Of a stretch of DNA of 64,000 nucleotides, positions 45,506 to 54,348 are shown piece after piece. The notes below the pieces were generated by a model. That model was not told the DNA's origin, made no database searches, and saw only the letters and a list, made by a program, of their open reading frames with translations. The stretch is from Caryophanales bacterium UBA6449 (lineage in GTDB: Bacteria > Bacillota_I > Bacilli_A > RFN20 > CAG-288): contig DJOB01000006.1 of NCBI GenBank assembly GCA_002437105.1, forward strand, positions 170,686 through 234,685, read 5' to 3'. How positions within the stretch are numbered: position 1 is the stretch's first letter; every line of letters starts with the position of its first letter. Both the position numbers and the translations under genes were made by a program.

Positions 45506-48400
45506 CTAGTTGATGCTGGTCTCCGGTTTCAGAGCGGGAAGGAGCGAGATCAGGATCTGATCCATCTCCCGGCGTCCGTTGAAGCTCTTGACGGCTGCCG
45601 CCTGAGTGTCAGGCTGGGACAGCTTGGATCTCAGGACCATCAGATCCGCATCGGAGATGCTGTCGATGCTGGACATGGTGAGCAGAGCTAGCTCCTGTCT
45701 ACCCAGATAGCCCATATCGATGAGCTTGAGTAGAGCCTGGATGATAGCGCCGGACGCGTAGCCCTTATTTATCAGGGAGATCACCTCGATCTCGACATCG
45801 CGAGCGGTGGGGTGGAAGGCGTTGACGGTGGCGTTCACCTGGGTGGTATCCGCCTTGACGAACTGGGTATGGGACGCAGCGGTACTCTTGAGGCCAGAAA
45901 GCGAGCTGGCGAGCTTAAGCTGGGTAGCCTTAGCGGTCTGTTCTGCTCGAGCCTGCAGGATCCTCTTGGCCTCTTCAGCCTGGGCCTGCTCCTCATCGTG
46001 CGCGGAGCCCTGGTTGGTAGCCGAAGCCTTGAATCTCACATTGAGCAGGCGGTAGACGATATCGTCTGCGATCGTGATCTGCATCTTGTCGAAGAGGGCG
46101 TAACCCTCGTTGGTGTAAGCCTGGAGGGGATCGGTATTAGCGTAGGAGCGTAGCCAGATCGCATCTCTGAGCTTCGCCATCGTGTCGATGTGCTTCGTCC
46201 AGGAGCGGTCGATACAGGTCATGGCGATCTGCTTCTCCGCATAGTTCTCCATCTTCTTCGACCAGCCTTCCTTGTGCTTGGAGTAGAGACCGATCAGCAG
46301 GGTGGTGAGGTATTCGGTTCCTTCTTCCTCGCTCAGTCCTCTGAAGGGTTTGCCATTGAACTTGCCCTTGGGCAGATCCCTCGCCTCGAGCAGGGTGGTC
46401 AGCTTGGCATCGTCGACGACCGTCTCCTGGTCGACGGTGTGCAGGGACTGGTGGATGAAGTTGGCAGCTGCGGTCTTGAAGTAGTCGGGGATGGTATCGG
46501 AGATGGACTCGGAGTAGAGGATCCGATCCCGCTTGGCGTACATGATCTCACGCTGCTGGCGCAGGATATCATCGTAGTCGAGCAGCGACTTTCGCGTATC
46601 GAAGTTCTGACCTTCGACCTTGCGCTGAGCCTGGGTGATCGAGCGGGTCATCATGGGGGATTCCAGCGCTCCGGGGCCTAAGCCCTCGAATACTTTGGTC
46701 ATGGTATCGGAGGAGAACCGCTTCAGCAGCGGATCCTGGATGGCCACGTAGAACTTGGAGTATCCAGGATCGCCCTGACGTCCGGAACGTCCGCGCAGCT
46801 GGTTATCGATACGCCGGGATTCGTTTCTCTCGGTGCCGAGAACTGCGAGTCCGTTGTAGTGGCGGCGCTTCTGCAGTTCGGGATCCTTACAGAGATCCTT
46901 GACTCCGGCTCCCAGCTTGATATCGGTGCCTCGACCTGCCATGTTAGTGGCGACGGTGATGGCGCCCCGCTGTCCCGCCTGCGCGATGATGGTAGCCTCG
47001 CGCGCGTGGTTCTTCGCATTGAGTACCTCGTGGGGTAAGCCAGCCTTGTTGAGCAGCTTATCCACGATCTCAGATTTCTCGACCGACGGAGTACCGATCA
47101 GGATGGGCTGTCCCATCTTGTGTCTATCGATGACATCGGCGATGAGGGCGTTGTACTTAGCCTCCTCGGATCCGAAGACGGAGTCGATATCGTCGAAACG
47201 CTGGATGGGACGGTTGGTGGGGATGGGGATGACGCGCATGTTGTAGATCTTGCGGAACTCCTCCTCCTCGGTCTTAGCTGTACCGGTCATACCGGCCAGC
47301 TTATCGTAGAGTCGGAAGAAGTTCTGGTAGGTGATAGTGGCCATGGTGACGGTCTCGGGCTTTATCTCGACGTGCTCCTTCGCTTGGATAGCCTGCTGGA
47401 GTCCATCCGAGTACTCGCGGCCCTTGAGGACACGGCCGGTGAAGGAATCGATCAGTTCGACCTGACCATCGGCGATCAGATACTCGGTATCTCGCTTCAT
47501 GATGTAGTTGGCCTTGAGCGCCTGCTGGAGTCGATGGACCAGATCGGCGTACTTGGGCTCGAAGAGGTTGGGAATGCTGAAGGCGGATTGCAGCTTGTTG
47601 ATACCGGCATCGGTCAGGGTCGCCACCTTCTTCTTGATATCGATGGTGAAATCGGTCCCCTCCTTGAGGGCCTTGATAGCGCGGTCGGCGACGGTGTAGG
47701 AAGAGACGGTGATGCCGGAGCCACCAGAGATGATCAAAGGGGTCCGCGACTCATCGATCAGGATCGAATCGGCCTCATCGACGATGGCGAAGTGGAGTCC
47801 GGTGTGGCGCAGAACGCGGTTCGCGACCGAGGTCGCCATGTTGTCGCGCAGATAGTCGAAGCCCAGCTCCGAATTGGTGGTGTAGGTGATATCGCAGTTG
47901 TAGGCTTCCTGTTTCTCTTGAGTATTCTTATCGTGGGAGTTGATACCGACCGTCAGTCCGAGGAAGCGGTAGATCTGACCCATCCAGTCGGCATCGCGCG
48001 AGGCCAGGTACTGGTTGACGGTGACCACGTGAGCGCCCCTGCCCTCCAGAGCGTTGAGGTAGACGGCCATGGTGGCGGTCAGCGTCTTACCTTCACCGGT
48101 CTTCATCTCCGCTACATCGCCCTCGTTGAGCACGGTGGAACCGAATACCTGGACTGGGTAGGGATACTGTCCAATCGCCCTCTTCGCCGCTTCGCGCGCG
48201 GTGGCGAAAGCCTCGGGCAGGATATCGTCGACGGTCGCACCAGCAGCGAGCTGGCGCTTCAGCTCAGGGGTCATATCCTTGAGCTGTCTATCGGTCTTCT
48301 TGCGGAATTCGTCCTCGAGAGCGAAGACGGGTTTGGCCTTCTTCTCGATCTTGTGCAGCGCTCTAGCGTCTATTCTGAATAGTTTTTCAAGAAAACCCAT
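45506..48400 (-). CDS. secA: Preprotein translocase ATPase SecA, with atypical C-terminal extension
   Basis: A 964-residue SecA, the ATPase that drives preproteins through SecYEG. Walker A is MKTGEGKTLTATM, Walker B VDEADSILIDESRTPLIISG; VTVNQYLASRDADWM, TNMAGRGTDIKLG and QLRGRSGRQGDPG are all normal. The conserved core ends near residue 825. The last ~135 residues (ASATNQGSAHDEEQAQAEEA onwards) are a charged helical linker then a helical region (EIEVISLINKGYASGAIIQ, LLKLIDMGYLGRQELALLT), with no CxC...CH zinc motif of the usual SecA tail. GTGAGGGGG precedes the ATG, and TATAAT lies on the minus strand at 48446-48441. First gene of secA-prfB-yitT. Confidence 0.95.
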   Translation of the reverse strand: MGFLEKLFRIDARALHKIEKKAKPVFALEDEFRKKTDRQLKDMTPELKRQLAAGATVDDILPEAFATAREAAKRAIGQYPYPVQVFGSTVLNEGDVAEMKTGEGKTLTATMAVYLNALEGRGAHVVTVNQYLASRDADWMGQIYRFLGLTVGINSHDKNTQEKQEAYNCDITYTTNSELGFDYLRDNMATSVANRVLRHTGLHFAIVDEADSILIDESRTPLIISGGSGITVSSYTVADRAIKALKEGTDFTIDIKKKVATLTDAGINKLQSAFSIPNLFEPKYADLVHRLQQALKANYIMKRDTEYLIADGQVELIDSFTGRVLKGREYSDGLQQAIQAKEHVEIKPETVTMATITYQNFFRLYDKLAGMTGTAKTEEEEFRKIYNMRVIPIPTNRPIQRFDDIDSVFGSEEAKYNALIADVIDRHKMGQPILIGTPSVEKSEIVDKLLNKAGLPHEVLNAKNHAREATIIAQAGQRGAITVATNMAGRGTDIKLGAGVKDLCKDPELQKRRHYNGLAVLGTERNESRRIDNQLRGRSGRQGDPGYSKFYVAIQDPLLKRFSSDTMTKVFEGLGPGALESPMMTRSITQAQRKVEGQNFDTRKSLLDYDDILRQQREIMYAKRDRILYSESISDTIPDYFKTAAANFIHQSLHTVDQETVVDDAKLTTLLEARDLPKGKFNGKPFRGLSEEEGTEYLTTLLIGLYSKHKEGWSKKMENYAEKQIAMTCIDRSWTKHIDTMAKLRDAIWLRSYANTDPLQAYTNEGYALFDKMQITIADDIVYRLLNVRFKASATNQGSAHDEEQAQAEEAKRILQARAEQTAKATQLKLASSLSGLKSTAASHTQFVKADTTQVNATVNAFHPTARDVEIEVISLINKGYASGAIIQALLKLIDMGYLGRQELALLTMSSIDSISDADLMVLRSKLSQPDTQAAAVKSFNGRREMDQILISLLPALKPETSIN

Positions 48401-48440
48401 AGGGACCCCCTCACCTGTAATTAAGGTACAAACATCTTAA

Positions 48441-48446
48441 ATTATA
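48441..48446 (-). promoter_or_regulatory. -10 element of the secA operon
   Basis: Perfect TATAAT on the minus strand about 41 bases before the secA start. The -35 region (TTTAGG-like at 17 bases) is weak. Confidence 0.45.
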
Positions 48447-48500
48447 TAGCTAATCTCTATCATCCTAAAGATGAAAAGGCGCTGCGGGATGAGCGTTGAT

Positions 48501-48533
48501 AAAAAAGAAGCGCCAGCCCATCGCTAGCGCTTT
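48501..48533 (-). terminator. Terminator of the yfhO operon (minus strand)
   Basis: AAGCGCCAGC / GCTAGCGCTT stem (one mismatch) with a CCATC loop; the A run on plus gives TTCTTTTTT on the minus strand. T-rich on the plus side too. Confidence 0.87.
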
Positions 48534-48541
48534 TTATTCTT

Positions 48542-48997
48542 TCACGGCAGCAGGATTGCGGGGTGCCGATCGTCGGTGAATATGACCTTTATCCTCCTCC
48601 CGTTCATCGCCCGGGTATCGATGAGCCAGAGCGGTCCTTCGGAGATCGTCTTCTTGATATTTCCATCGGGGAGGGTCACCTCTAGATCCATCCGATAGCG
48701 GTTGCTGCCCCCGATCTTCTCGAAGGAGGTAGGAACCGCGGCGACGACCCGCCCGTGCTTCTTGGACCTGATGGCGAAGATGAGGAGGACGACCAGCTCG
48801 TAGATCAGCGAGAAGAGGAATGCTCCGGTGAGGACGGCACCTGTGATGTAGACCGGCATCGAATGCCAGAGGAAGTAGCCGAGCAGGAATACGGCTAGAC
48901 CGACCAGGGTCAGTATCCCTCTTCTCAGCAGCGAGGAGTAGTGTCTCTTGAACGACAGGCTCTTGAAGCAGAGTCTGAATAGATCGTGTCTTTCCAT
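48542..48997 (-). CDS. Small membrane protein of unknown function, partner of YfhO-like gene
   Basis: A 151-residue protein with two membrane helices (~27-45, ILTLVGLAVFLLGYFLW; ~50-76, VYITGAVLTGAFLFSLIYELVVLLIFAI) and a cytoplasmic or external beta-rich domain (~80-151; YRMDLEVTLPDGNIKKTIS, RRIKVIFTDDRHPAILLP). The second part resembles a small beta-barrel such as DUF3592-type domains, but I cannot name the family. Its start overlaps the stop of the yfhO-like gene by one base, so the two are coupled. A terminator follows directly. Confidence 0.75.
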   Translation of the reverse strand: MERHDLFRLCFKSLSFKRHYSSLLRRGILTLVGLAVFLLGYFLWHSMPVYITGAVLTGAFLFSLIYELVVLLIFAIRSKKHGRVVAAVPTSFEKIGGSNRYRMDLEVTLPDGNIKKTISEGPLWLIDTRAMNGRRIKVIFTDDRHPAILLP

Positions 48998-51900
48998 TAT
49001 TTCACTCCCTTTTCATCCAGGCTGAACATCCTGGATCCTCTGAACTTGCGATCCTGGACGGCTGCGGCTCCGATTCCGAACATCAGTCCGCCCAGAACCA
49101 GTCCAACGATCGTCGCCTTCACACCGAGGTTGAATCCGGGGGCGGTGTAGGAGAGCTGGTACTCGTGCTCGCCCGCCGGGGCGATGAAGGCGACGAAGCC
49201 ACCCTGTCCCTTGAAGGTCTCCACGGGTTTCTCGACCTGGTTTCCCTTCTGGTCGCGACTGATTTCGACCAGGGACCAGCCATCCTCGAAGGGCTGGTTG
49301 ATGACCACATACTTCGCGCGGTCGTAGCTGGTCTTAAACCTGGTTTGGTCGGTATCCTGGGATTCTATCTCCACAGGGCTCTCGTTGAGCTTATCGGTGG
49401 CCAGGCGGTAGTCGGCGTAGGATTGGACATACACGGCGGGGCGACCGATGGACTCGCTGGCCTTCTTGGTGTCGTGGAGCGTGCCTATGATCTTGGCGAT
49501 GGGGCGGTCGACATAGAAGCCGTGGGCGTTCTGGTAGGAGGAGTAGGACTGGAGCCCGTCCAGGCTGACCTTCTCTCCCTTCGTATCGATGAAGTACCAG
49601 TCGAAGTTATCGGCGGACTTTATGGAGATGTAGGCGGGGTGCTCGGGGCTGGCATCGGGGGCGAAGACCGTTGTTGCCCGAGGTTCGATGACCAGTTTAG
49701 TCCACCATTTCAATCCGTATAGGCTGTGCTCTTTCGGGCTATCGTAGTCGAATACCGTATCTCCCGGGAAGATGTTGAAACCAGTGGAAGGAACATCGAA
49801 TAGAGGATTGCCATCCTTATCGTATCCGGTGATGTACTTTCCGGTCTTATCATCCCAGTTAGCGGAGTAGACCGTGATCTTGGACCGGCTGGAGCTGTCG
49901 TAGGCCCTGATGGGATAGAAGAGCGATGTCTGGATCGTCAGGTCGGAACCTGAGGCGGTGCGCGTAGCGAGAGCGTCGATGGCGTTCAGACCTTGGAACT
50001 TCGTGGTGTTGCTGCCGTTAGCGAAGTTCATCGCGATACCGTATCGGGTCGACGACAGCTGGAGCGATCCATCCTCTTCGTTGGAATCCAGAACGATCGG
50101 GAACGAGCGTTGGGCGCGGTTGTACGTGACGGTTCCCGAGTAGGTGTGCTCGCTGGATTTGGTCAGGTTGAACGTCAGGGAGTCGGTGCTGCTGAAGGTG
50201 TTATTTGCGGAGTAGAATTCGTCGGTATCGTGGAACTCGATACCCGTGCCCGCGATAGCTTTCTGCAGCGCATCCGTCTGATCCTTATCGACGATTCCGT
50301 ATCTCAGGTAGGTATATTCGTTGTAGTCGGCATAGTCGCCCGAGTACAGCGAACCGGATGAGATCACCGTGTCGAAGGGGAAGGCGAAGTTTACGTAGTC
50401 CTCGTTGACATATAAGCTTCTGGAGATCAGGTTGGTCTGATCCATGCTGTAGTACTTCTGGATCGTAGCCTGAAGGTCCTGCAGAGCTTCGGATTTTTCC
50501 TGGTCCTCGATCGAGGCCGGATCGATCGTCATCACATCCTTGAAGCCGAAGGGGACGTTGTAGTCGCCTCGGGGGACGATGTAGTACTTGACCCCGAGGA
50601 AGGCCTCCATGTTGATCCGCATGCCGTGTTCGCCCATGCTCCAGTTGTGGTAGGTGTAGGGGAAACGTGACCAGTCCAGGAAGTCCTGAGCGTTGACGGT
50701 GTAGACTGAATTGAAGGCGGAGAGACCGGAGTAGCCGACAGTCATGGGCAGGTTGGGATTGCTGCGCGAGGCGTCAGCATTCTGGATCCTGAAGATGGTG
50801 GGATCGTATCGTTTCAGGTCGGATATCATTTCCTGCTCATTCTTCACGACCCTGAGTCCGTAGTTCTTCCCGTCGTACTGAACCATGGAATCCAAGCTTC
50901 CGTAGCCGTGGTTGATGAGCGTGACATTTCCCATGATGATGGTTTCGCAGCCGATGATGATCAGACTGGCGTGAGCGAAGATCCGGCTGGCTTTCATGAA
51001 GTGGCGCAGGACGAGGTAGGAGATCAGCGAGATTGCGATTGCGACCGGCACGATGATAAAGCGCAGATCGACATATGAGACGCCCTCGAACAGGGAGGGA
51101 TTGTCCGTGACGAGACCGTATGAATATATTCCGGTGATACCCTGCATGATGACTAGGACAGCGAAGGCAGCATCCATGGTCCAGCGCGGTTTCTCTCTTA
51201 TCCTATTCATCTGCGTCGCGGCGAAGGCGATGATCCAAGCGGAGGGGATGAGGAGGAAGCGAGCGTAGGCGAGGGTGAATCCCGCAAACAGATAGTAGAA
51301 GAAGGGGGTGCAGATCATGAATCCGACCAGGAGGGGGCCGATGATCCATGAGATCTTCTTCTGTCTGAAGCCCTCGATGAATCCCGAGAAGGCCAGAAGC
51401 ATCATGGGGGTGAAGACGAACGATGAACCGGCTGCGTTGTCGTAGTAGTAGACGCCGAGGATATTGGAAGAGAAGCAGCGGATCGTCATGAAGAAGAATC
51501 CGGCTGCTGGATAGCCGCCCTGCACGTCGTTGTCGAATTTGAAGAGGAGCTGAAGCAGTGTCTTGCCAGCCTCTTCGCCCTCTCCCTTGATGGCCGCCAG
51601 GAGCTTATCCAGATATGACGACGACTCCACGCGGGGCAGGCTCATCGCATTGGCGATACCGGGCAGGAGCACGAAACAGCAGCTGAGGACTCCAGCAAGG
51701 AAGCAGGCGACACCGATACCCAGGACAGCTAATCTATTTTTCCAGGTCTGCATGTCTCGCCAGCAGGTGAACCAGCGGAAGATGGCATAGAAGGCTCCGC
51801 CGATGCAGAAGCTGACCATGAAGAAGTAATTGGTTATTCCCTGCACGGCCAGCGAGACGATCAGCAGTCTCGGATCTCGGCTTCTGATGACGTTCTCGAT

Positions 51901-52521
51901 GCCCCAGAGTATCAGGGGAAGCAGGACGAAGGAATCGAGGAAGTGCTCGAACCAGAGGAAGTACATCACCCAGCCACAGAAGGCGTAAGCCGCTCCTCCC
52001 GCTCTTCTCGATTCTACGGAAAGATTAAATTTATTCAGGTATAGATAGAATAAGAAACCTGCAAGTGCAGTTGAGAAGATGTATCTCAGTCCCAGCAGGT
52101 AGGGAATCCAGTTGCGCGGGAAGGGCAGCATGAGGATCTGAAACGGCGAGAGCAGGGAGTAGAAGGTGTTGCCACCTATGTTGTTGGTACCGAGGGCGGA
52201 AGAGGTGTTCCACTGCGGGAACTGGCCCGTCGCAAAGAAGCGATGCCAGGCATCGTAGAAGGCGTAGGGGAAGGTCTGCTCCTGGAGGTATCCATCACCA
52301 GAGAGGGGCAGCGTAAAGCCATTCTTGACCCAACCGAAGCCGAAGGTGAGAAGCGAGATGATCAGCAGAGCCGCTATCGTGATGAGAGCCTGGCGGTATT
52401 TTTCGATGAAGCGATGGCATCTATCGGTAATCCGCTGCTTCAGGTTGCTGGATTTGAAAAGAAATCCCTGAGCAGCATCGGTGAAAAGTTCAGCCAGGCC
52501 CTGATTATTGTCTTTAGCCAT
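48997..52521 (-). CDS. YfhO family integral membrane protein
   Basis: A 1174-residue multi-spanning protein of the bacterial YfhO family. After an N-terminal cytoplasmic part (~1-40), the first helix is followed by the loop GDGYLQEQTFPYAFYDAWHR, FPQWNTSSALGTNNIGG and LLSPFQILMLPFP, characteristic of the family and resembling GT-C glycosyltransferase active loops. About 12-13 helices span to ~530, then a long extracytoplasmic region (~540-1130) and a last helix (VKATIVGLVLGGLMFGIGAAA). Some YfhO proteins (B. subtilis) glycosylate lipoteichoic acid. Here the acceptor is unknown. It leads a two-gene operon with the 151-residue protein. Confidence 0.9.
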   Translation of the reverse strand: MAKDNNQGLAELFTDAAQGFLFKSSNLKQRITDRCHRFIEKYRQALITIAALLIISLLTFGFGWVKNGFTLPLSGDGYLQEQTFPYAFYDAWHRFFATGQFPQWNTSSALGTNNIGGNTFYSLLSPFQILMLPFPRNWIPYLLGLRYIFSTALAGFLFYLYLNKFNLSVESRRAGGAAYAFCGWVMYFLWFEHFLDSFVLLPLILWGIENVIRSRDPRLLIVSLAVQGITNYFFMVSFCIGGAFYAIFRWFTCWRDMQTWKNRLAVLGIGVACFLAGVLSCCFVLLPGIANAMSLPRVESSSYLDKLLAAIKGEGEEAGKTLLQLLFKFDNDVQGGYPAAGFFFMTIRCFSSNILGVYYYDNAAGSSFVFTPMMLLAFSGFIEGFRQKKISWIIGPLLVGFMICTPFFYYLFAGFTLAYARFLLIPSAWIIAFAATQMNRIREKPRWTMDAAFAVLVIMQGITGIYSYGLVTDNPSLFEGVSYVDLRFIIVPVAIAISLISYLVLRHFMKASRIFAHASLIIIGCETIIMGNVTLINHGYGSLDSMVQYDGKNYGLRVVKNEQEMISDLKRYDPTIFRIQNADASRSNPNLPMTVGYSGLSAFNSVYTVNAQDFLDWSRFPYTYHNWSMGEHGMRINMEAFLGVKYYIVPRGDYNVPFGFKDVMTIDPASIEDQEKSEALQDLQATIQKYYSMDQTNLISRSLYVNEDYVNFAFPFDTVISSGSLYSGDYADYNEYTYLRYGIVDKDQTDALQKAIAGTGIEFHDTDEFYSANNTFSSTDSLTFNLTKSSEHTYSGTVTYNRAQRSFPIVLDSNEEDGSLQLSSTRYGIAMNFANGSNTTKFQGLNAIDALATRTASGSDLTIQTSLFYPIRAYDSSSRSKITVYSANWDDKTGKYITGYDKDGNPLFDVPSTGFNIFPGDTVFDYDSPKEHSLYGLKWWTKLVIEPRATTVFAPDASPEHPAYISIKSADNFDWYFIDTKGEKVSLDGLQSYSSYQNAHGFYVDRPIAKIIGTLHDTKKASESIGRPAVYVQSYADYRLATDKLNESPVEIESQDTDQTRFKTSYDRAKYVVINQPFEDGWSLVEISRDQKGNQVEKPVETFKGQGGFVAFIAPAGEHEYQLSYTAPGFNLGVKATIVGLVLGGLMFGIGAAAVQDRKFRGSRMFSLDEKGVK

Positions 52522-52571
52522 CTATCCTTCCCCCTGTTTCGCTTTTTCTAGGTGAAATTATACCTTAAACA

Positions 52572-52600
52572 TAAAAGGACCCCAGTTGTGCTGGAGTCCG
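52572..52600 (-). terminator. Terminator of the degV operon (minus strand)
   Basis: GGACTCCAG / CTGGGGTCC stem on the minus strand with a CACAA loop, followed by TTTTATG. Confidence 0.85.
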
Positions 52601-52610
52601 TTAGAAGTCT

Positions 52611-53177
52611 CTAGTAGTTGGCTAATTTCTTTCCGGTCTTCACCGCTTGGTCGAATCTCTTTACTGCGATGCTGGTCGAGATGGCTCGGGCGGCGAAGGG
52701 AACGCCCAGATAGACGAACAGGAGGACGAGGGGGATCACGAATCCGAGCTGGATATCACCGGTCAGAGTAGCGGGAACGTGGAAGCTCTTGCCGATGATG
52801 GTGCTTCTATTTCCCACCAGGATACCGACGATACCGAACAGCTCGACCAGGAAGAATACCACCAAGCTCGAGATGGACTGACGGCGCGAGAACAGGGGGA
52901 TAGCAGGCGCTAAGACCAGGAGGGAGAAGAAGGCACCGAGCCAGTAGTTAGCTCTACCTTCTATGACCGATCCGAGCATCAGGTGGAATAGGGAGTAGGA
53001 GAAGTTCTGTCCCTTGATGGTCACAGTGCAGAAGGGCAGGAGGAAAAGGAGCAGGATCGCCCAGCCGATGAAGGTGGATATCAGCATGGGCAGGAGTGGA
53101 CGATGGCTATCGATAGACTTCTTGAGATCATTCTCAGTCGACTTTACTAGGTATTTTCTACTGTCTCTTTCTCTCAT
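52611..53177 (-). CDS. Four-helix membrane protein of unknown function
   Basis: A 188-residue protein with about four hydrophobic helices (~30-50, ~78-95, ~102-122, ~143-167), a basic N terminus and a basic C-terminal tail (VKRFDQAVKTGKKLANY). No family signature is recognised. It lies 35 bases downstream of degV on the same strand and shares its terminator, so it is probably co-transcribed. The ribosome site GGGAGG precedes the ATG. Confidence 0.72.
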   Translation of the reverse strand: MRERDSRKYLVKSTENDLKKSIDSHRPLLPMLISTFIGWAILLLFLLPFCTVTIKGQNFSYSLFHLMLGSVIEGRANYWLGAFFSLLVLAPAIPLFSRRQSISSLVVFFLVELFGIVGILVGNRSTIIGKSFHVPATLTGDIQLGFVIPLVLLFVYLGVPFAARAISTSIAVKRFDQAVKTGKKLANY

Positions 53178-53212
53178 GGGTACGACCTCCCGTGGACTTT
53201 TATATCTTATAT

Positions 53213-54160
53213 CTAATTGTGGTGGTTCAGGTGAAATATATCTGTCCAGTTTTTTGTACTGCTGTTGCTGTTAGCCTTGGGCTCATCGCCGATGATGCAG
53301 ATTCCGTATCCGTTTCTACCGAGGTGTACGGTGAAGAGGGGACCGACTTCGGAGATCTCAGAATTCTCGAGGTTCGGATGCTCTGTGAGGATCGTCGTTT
53401 TCAGGGTGGCGACCTGGTTCTCATCGCCGAGGTTTATGAATCTCACATAGACTCGATTGAATTTCTCGAAGAACTGGTTGAGACGCTCACACATGAACTT
53501 ATCCACTTCGGGGAAGGTTCTGACCTTCTTCTCGACAGTCAGTTTTCCATCCTTAGGTGAGACACCGATGATGGGTTTGATCCTGAACAGGCTTCCTATG
53601 GCGAAGGATAGTTTGGAGAGTCGACCACCCTTGTACAGGTATTCGAGCGATCCTAGTGTCCAGATCTGGGACGAGGAGTTGCCCATCCTCTCGAGAACTG
53701 CGGCATACTGCGCGGCTGAAAGACCTTCCTTCAAATACTTTAGGGAGGCATTGAGCAGGGTGGTTATTCCGAAGTTTGCGAGGGGGACGCTGACGATGTG
53801 GATGTGTCCTTCTTTGCCTTCGAAGGTACTCGCAGCTACCTTAGCTGCCTGGTAGGTGCCCGAGATACCTTTGGACATCGGAATGCAGACGATGTCATCG
53901 TAGCCCTTGGCGAATATCTCCTTGAAGGCTTTCACGAACTCTCCGGTGCTGGGGCAGGAAGTCTTGCAGACCTTCGTGTCATATCCGTCGACTATCTCTT
54001 TGATCGTCCAATCGTTCTCATCCCTCGTCTCGTTTCCTAAGGTGATGTGAAGAGGGGCCCGCGCGATGTCGACCAGGCTCGCATATTCGCTGTCGACGAT
54101 AGTGGTCGAGTCGAGAACTATTCCGAAGCTGAGTTTTTTCTTTTCTACCACGGTGCTCAT
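53213..54160 (-). CDS. DegV family fatty-acid-binding protein
   Basis: A 315-residue DegV-like protein: FGIVLDSTTIVD at the N terminus, APLHITLGNET, KTSCPSTGEFVKAFKEIF (the SxPS/T motif of the ligand pocket), IPMSKGISGTYQAAKVAA, LEYLYKGGRLSK and FRIKPIIGVSPKDGKL. Family members bind fatty acids and, as FakB, present them to the FakA kinase for use of exogenous fatty acids in phospholipids. FakA is not in the window. GGGAGGATTCT precedes the ATG. It is first in a probable two-gene unit. Confidence 0.92.
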   Translation of the reverse strand: MSTVVEKKKLSFGIVLDSTTIVDSEYASLVDIARAPLHITLGNETRDENDWTIKEIVDGYDTKVCKTSCPSTGEFVKAFKEIFAKGYDDIVCIPMSKGISGTYQAAKVAASTFEGKEGHIHIVSVPLANFGITTLLNASLKYLKEGLSAAQYAAVLERMGNSSSQIWTLGSLEYLYKGGRLSKLSFAIGSLFRIKPIIGVSPKDGKLTVEKKVRTFPEVDKFMCERLNQFFEKFNRVYVRFINLGDENQVATLKTTILTEHPNLENSEISEVGPLFTVHLGRNGYGICIIGDEPKANSNSSTKNWTDIFHLNHHN

Positions 54161-54290
54161 AGAATCCTCCCATTCTATTACGTCTAGGGTTTGATATCTT
54201 TATTATTTTATAATTTTTGCCTTTAAAAGTATTTATTTTAGGATTGAAGAAGCCTTGATGAGTTGCTACTTACTGTTTTTATCATTTTGA

Positions 54291-54319
54291 TTGTGGAAAA
54301 GTTTTAACTCCCGTAGAAT
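54291..54319 (+). promoter_or_regulatory. Promoter of the 54.3-kb lipoprotein gene
   Basis: TTGTGG (54291-54296), 17-base spacer, TAGAAT (54314-54319), 29 bases before the ATG. Confidence 0.6.
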
Positions 54320-54348
54320 TCTTGTCCGAATACATAGGAGAAATATAG

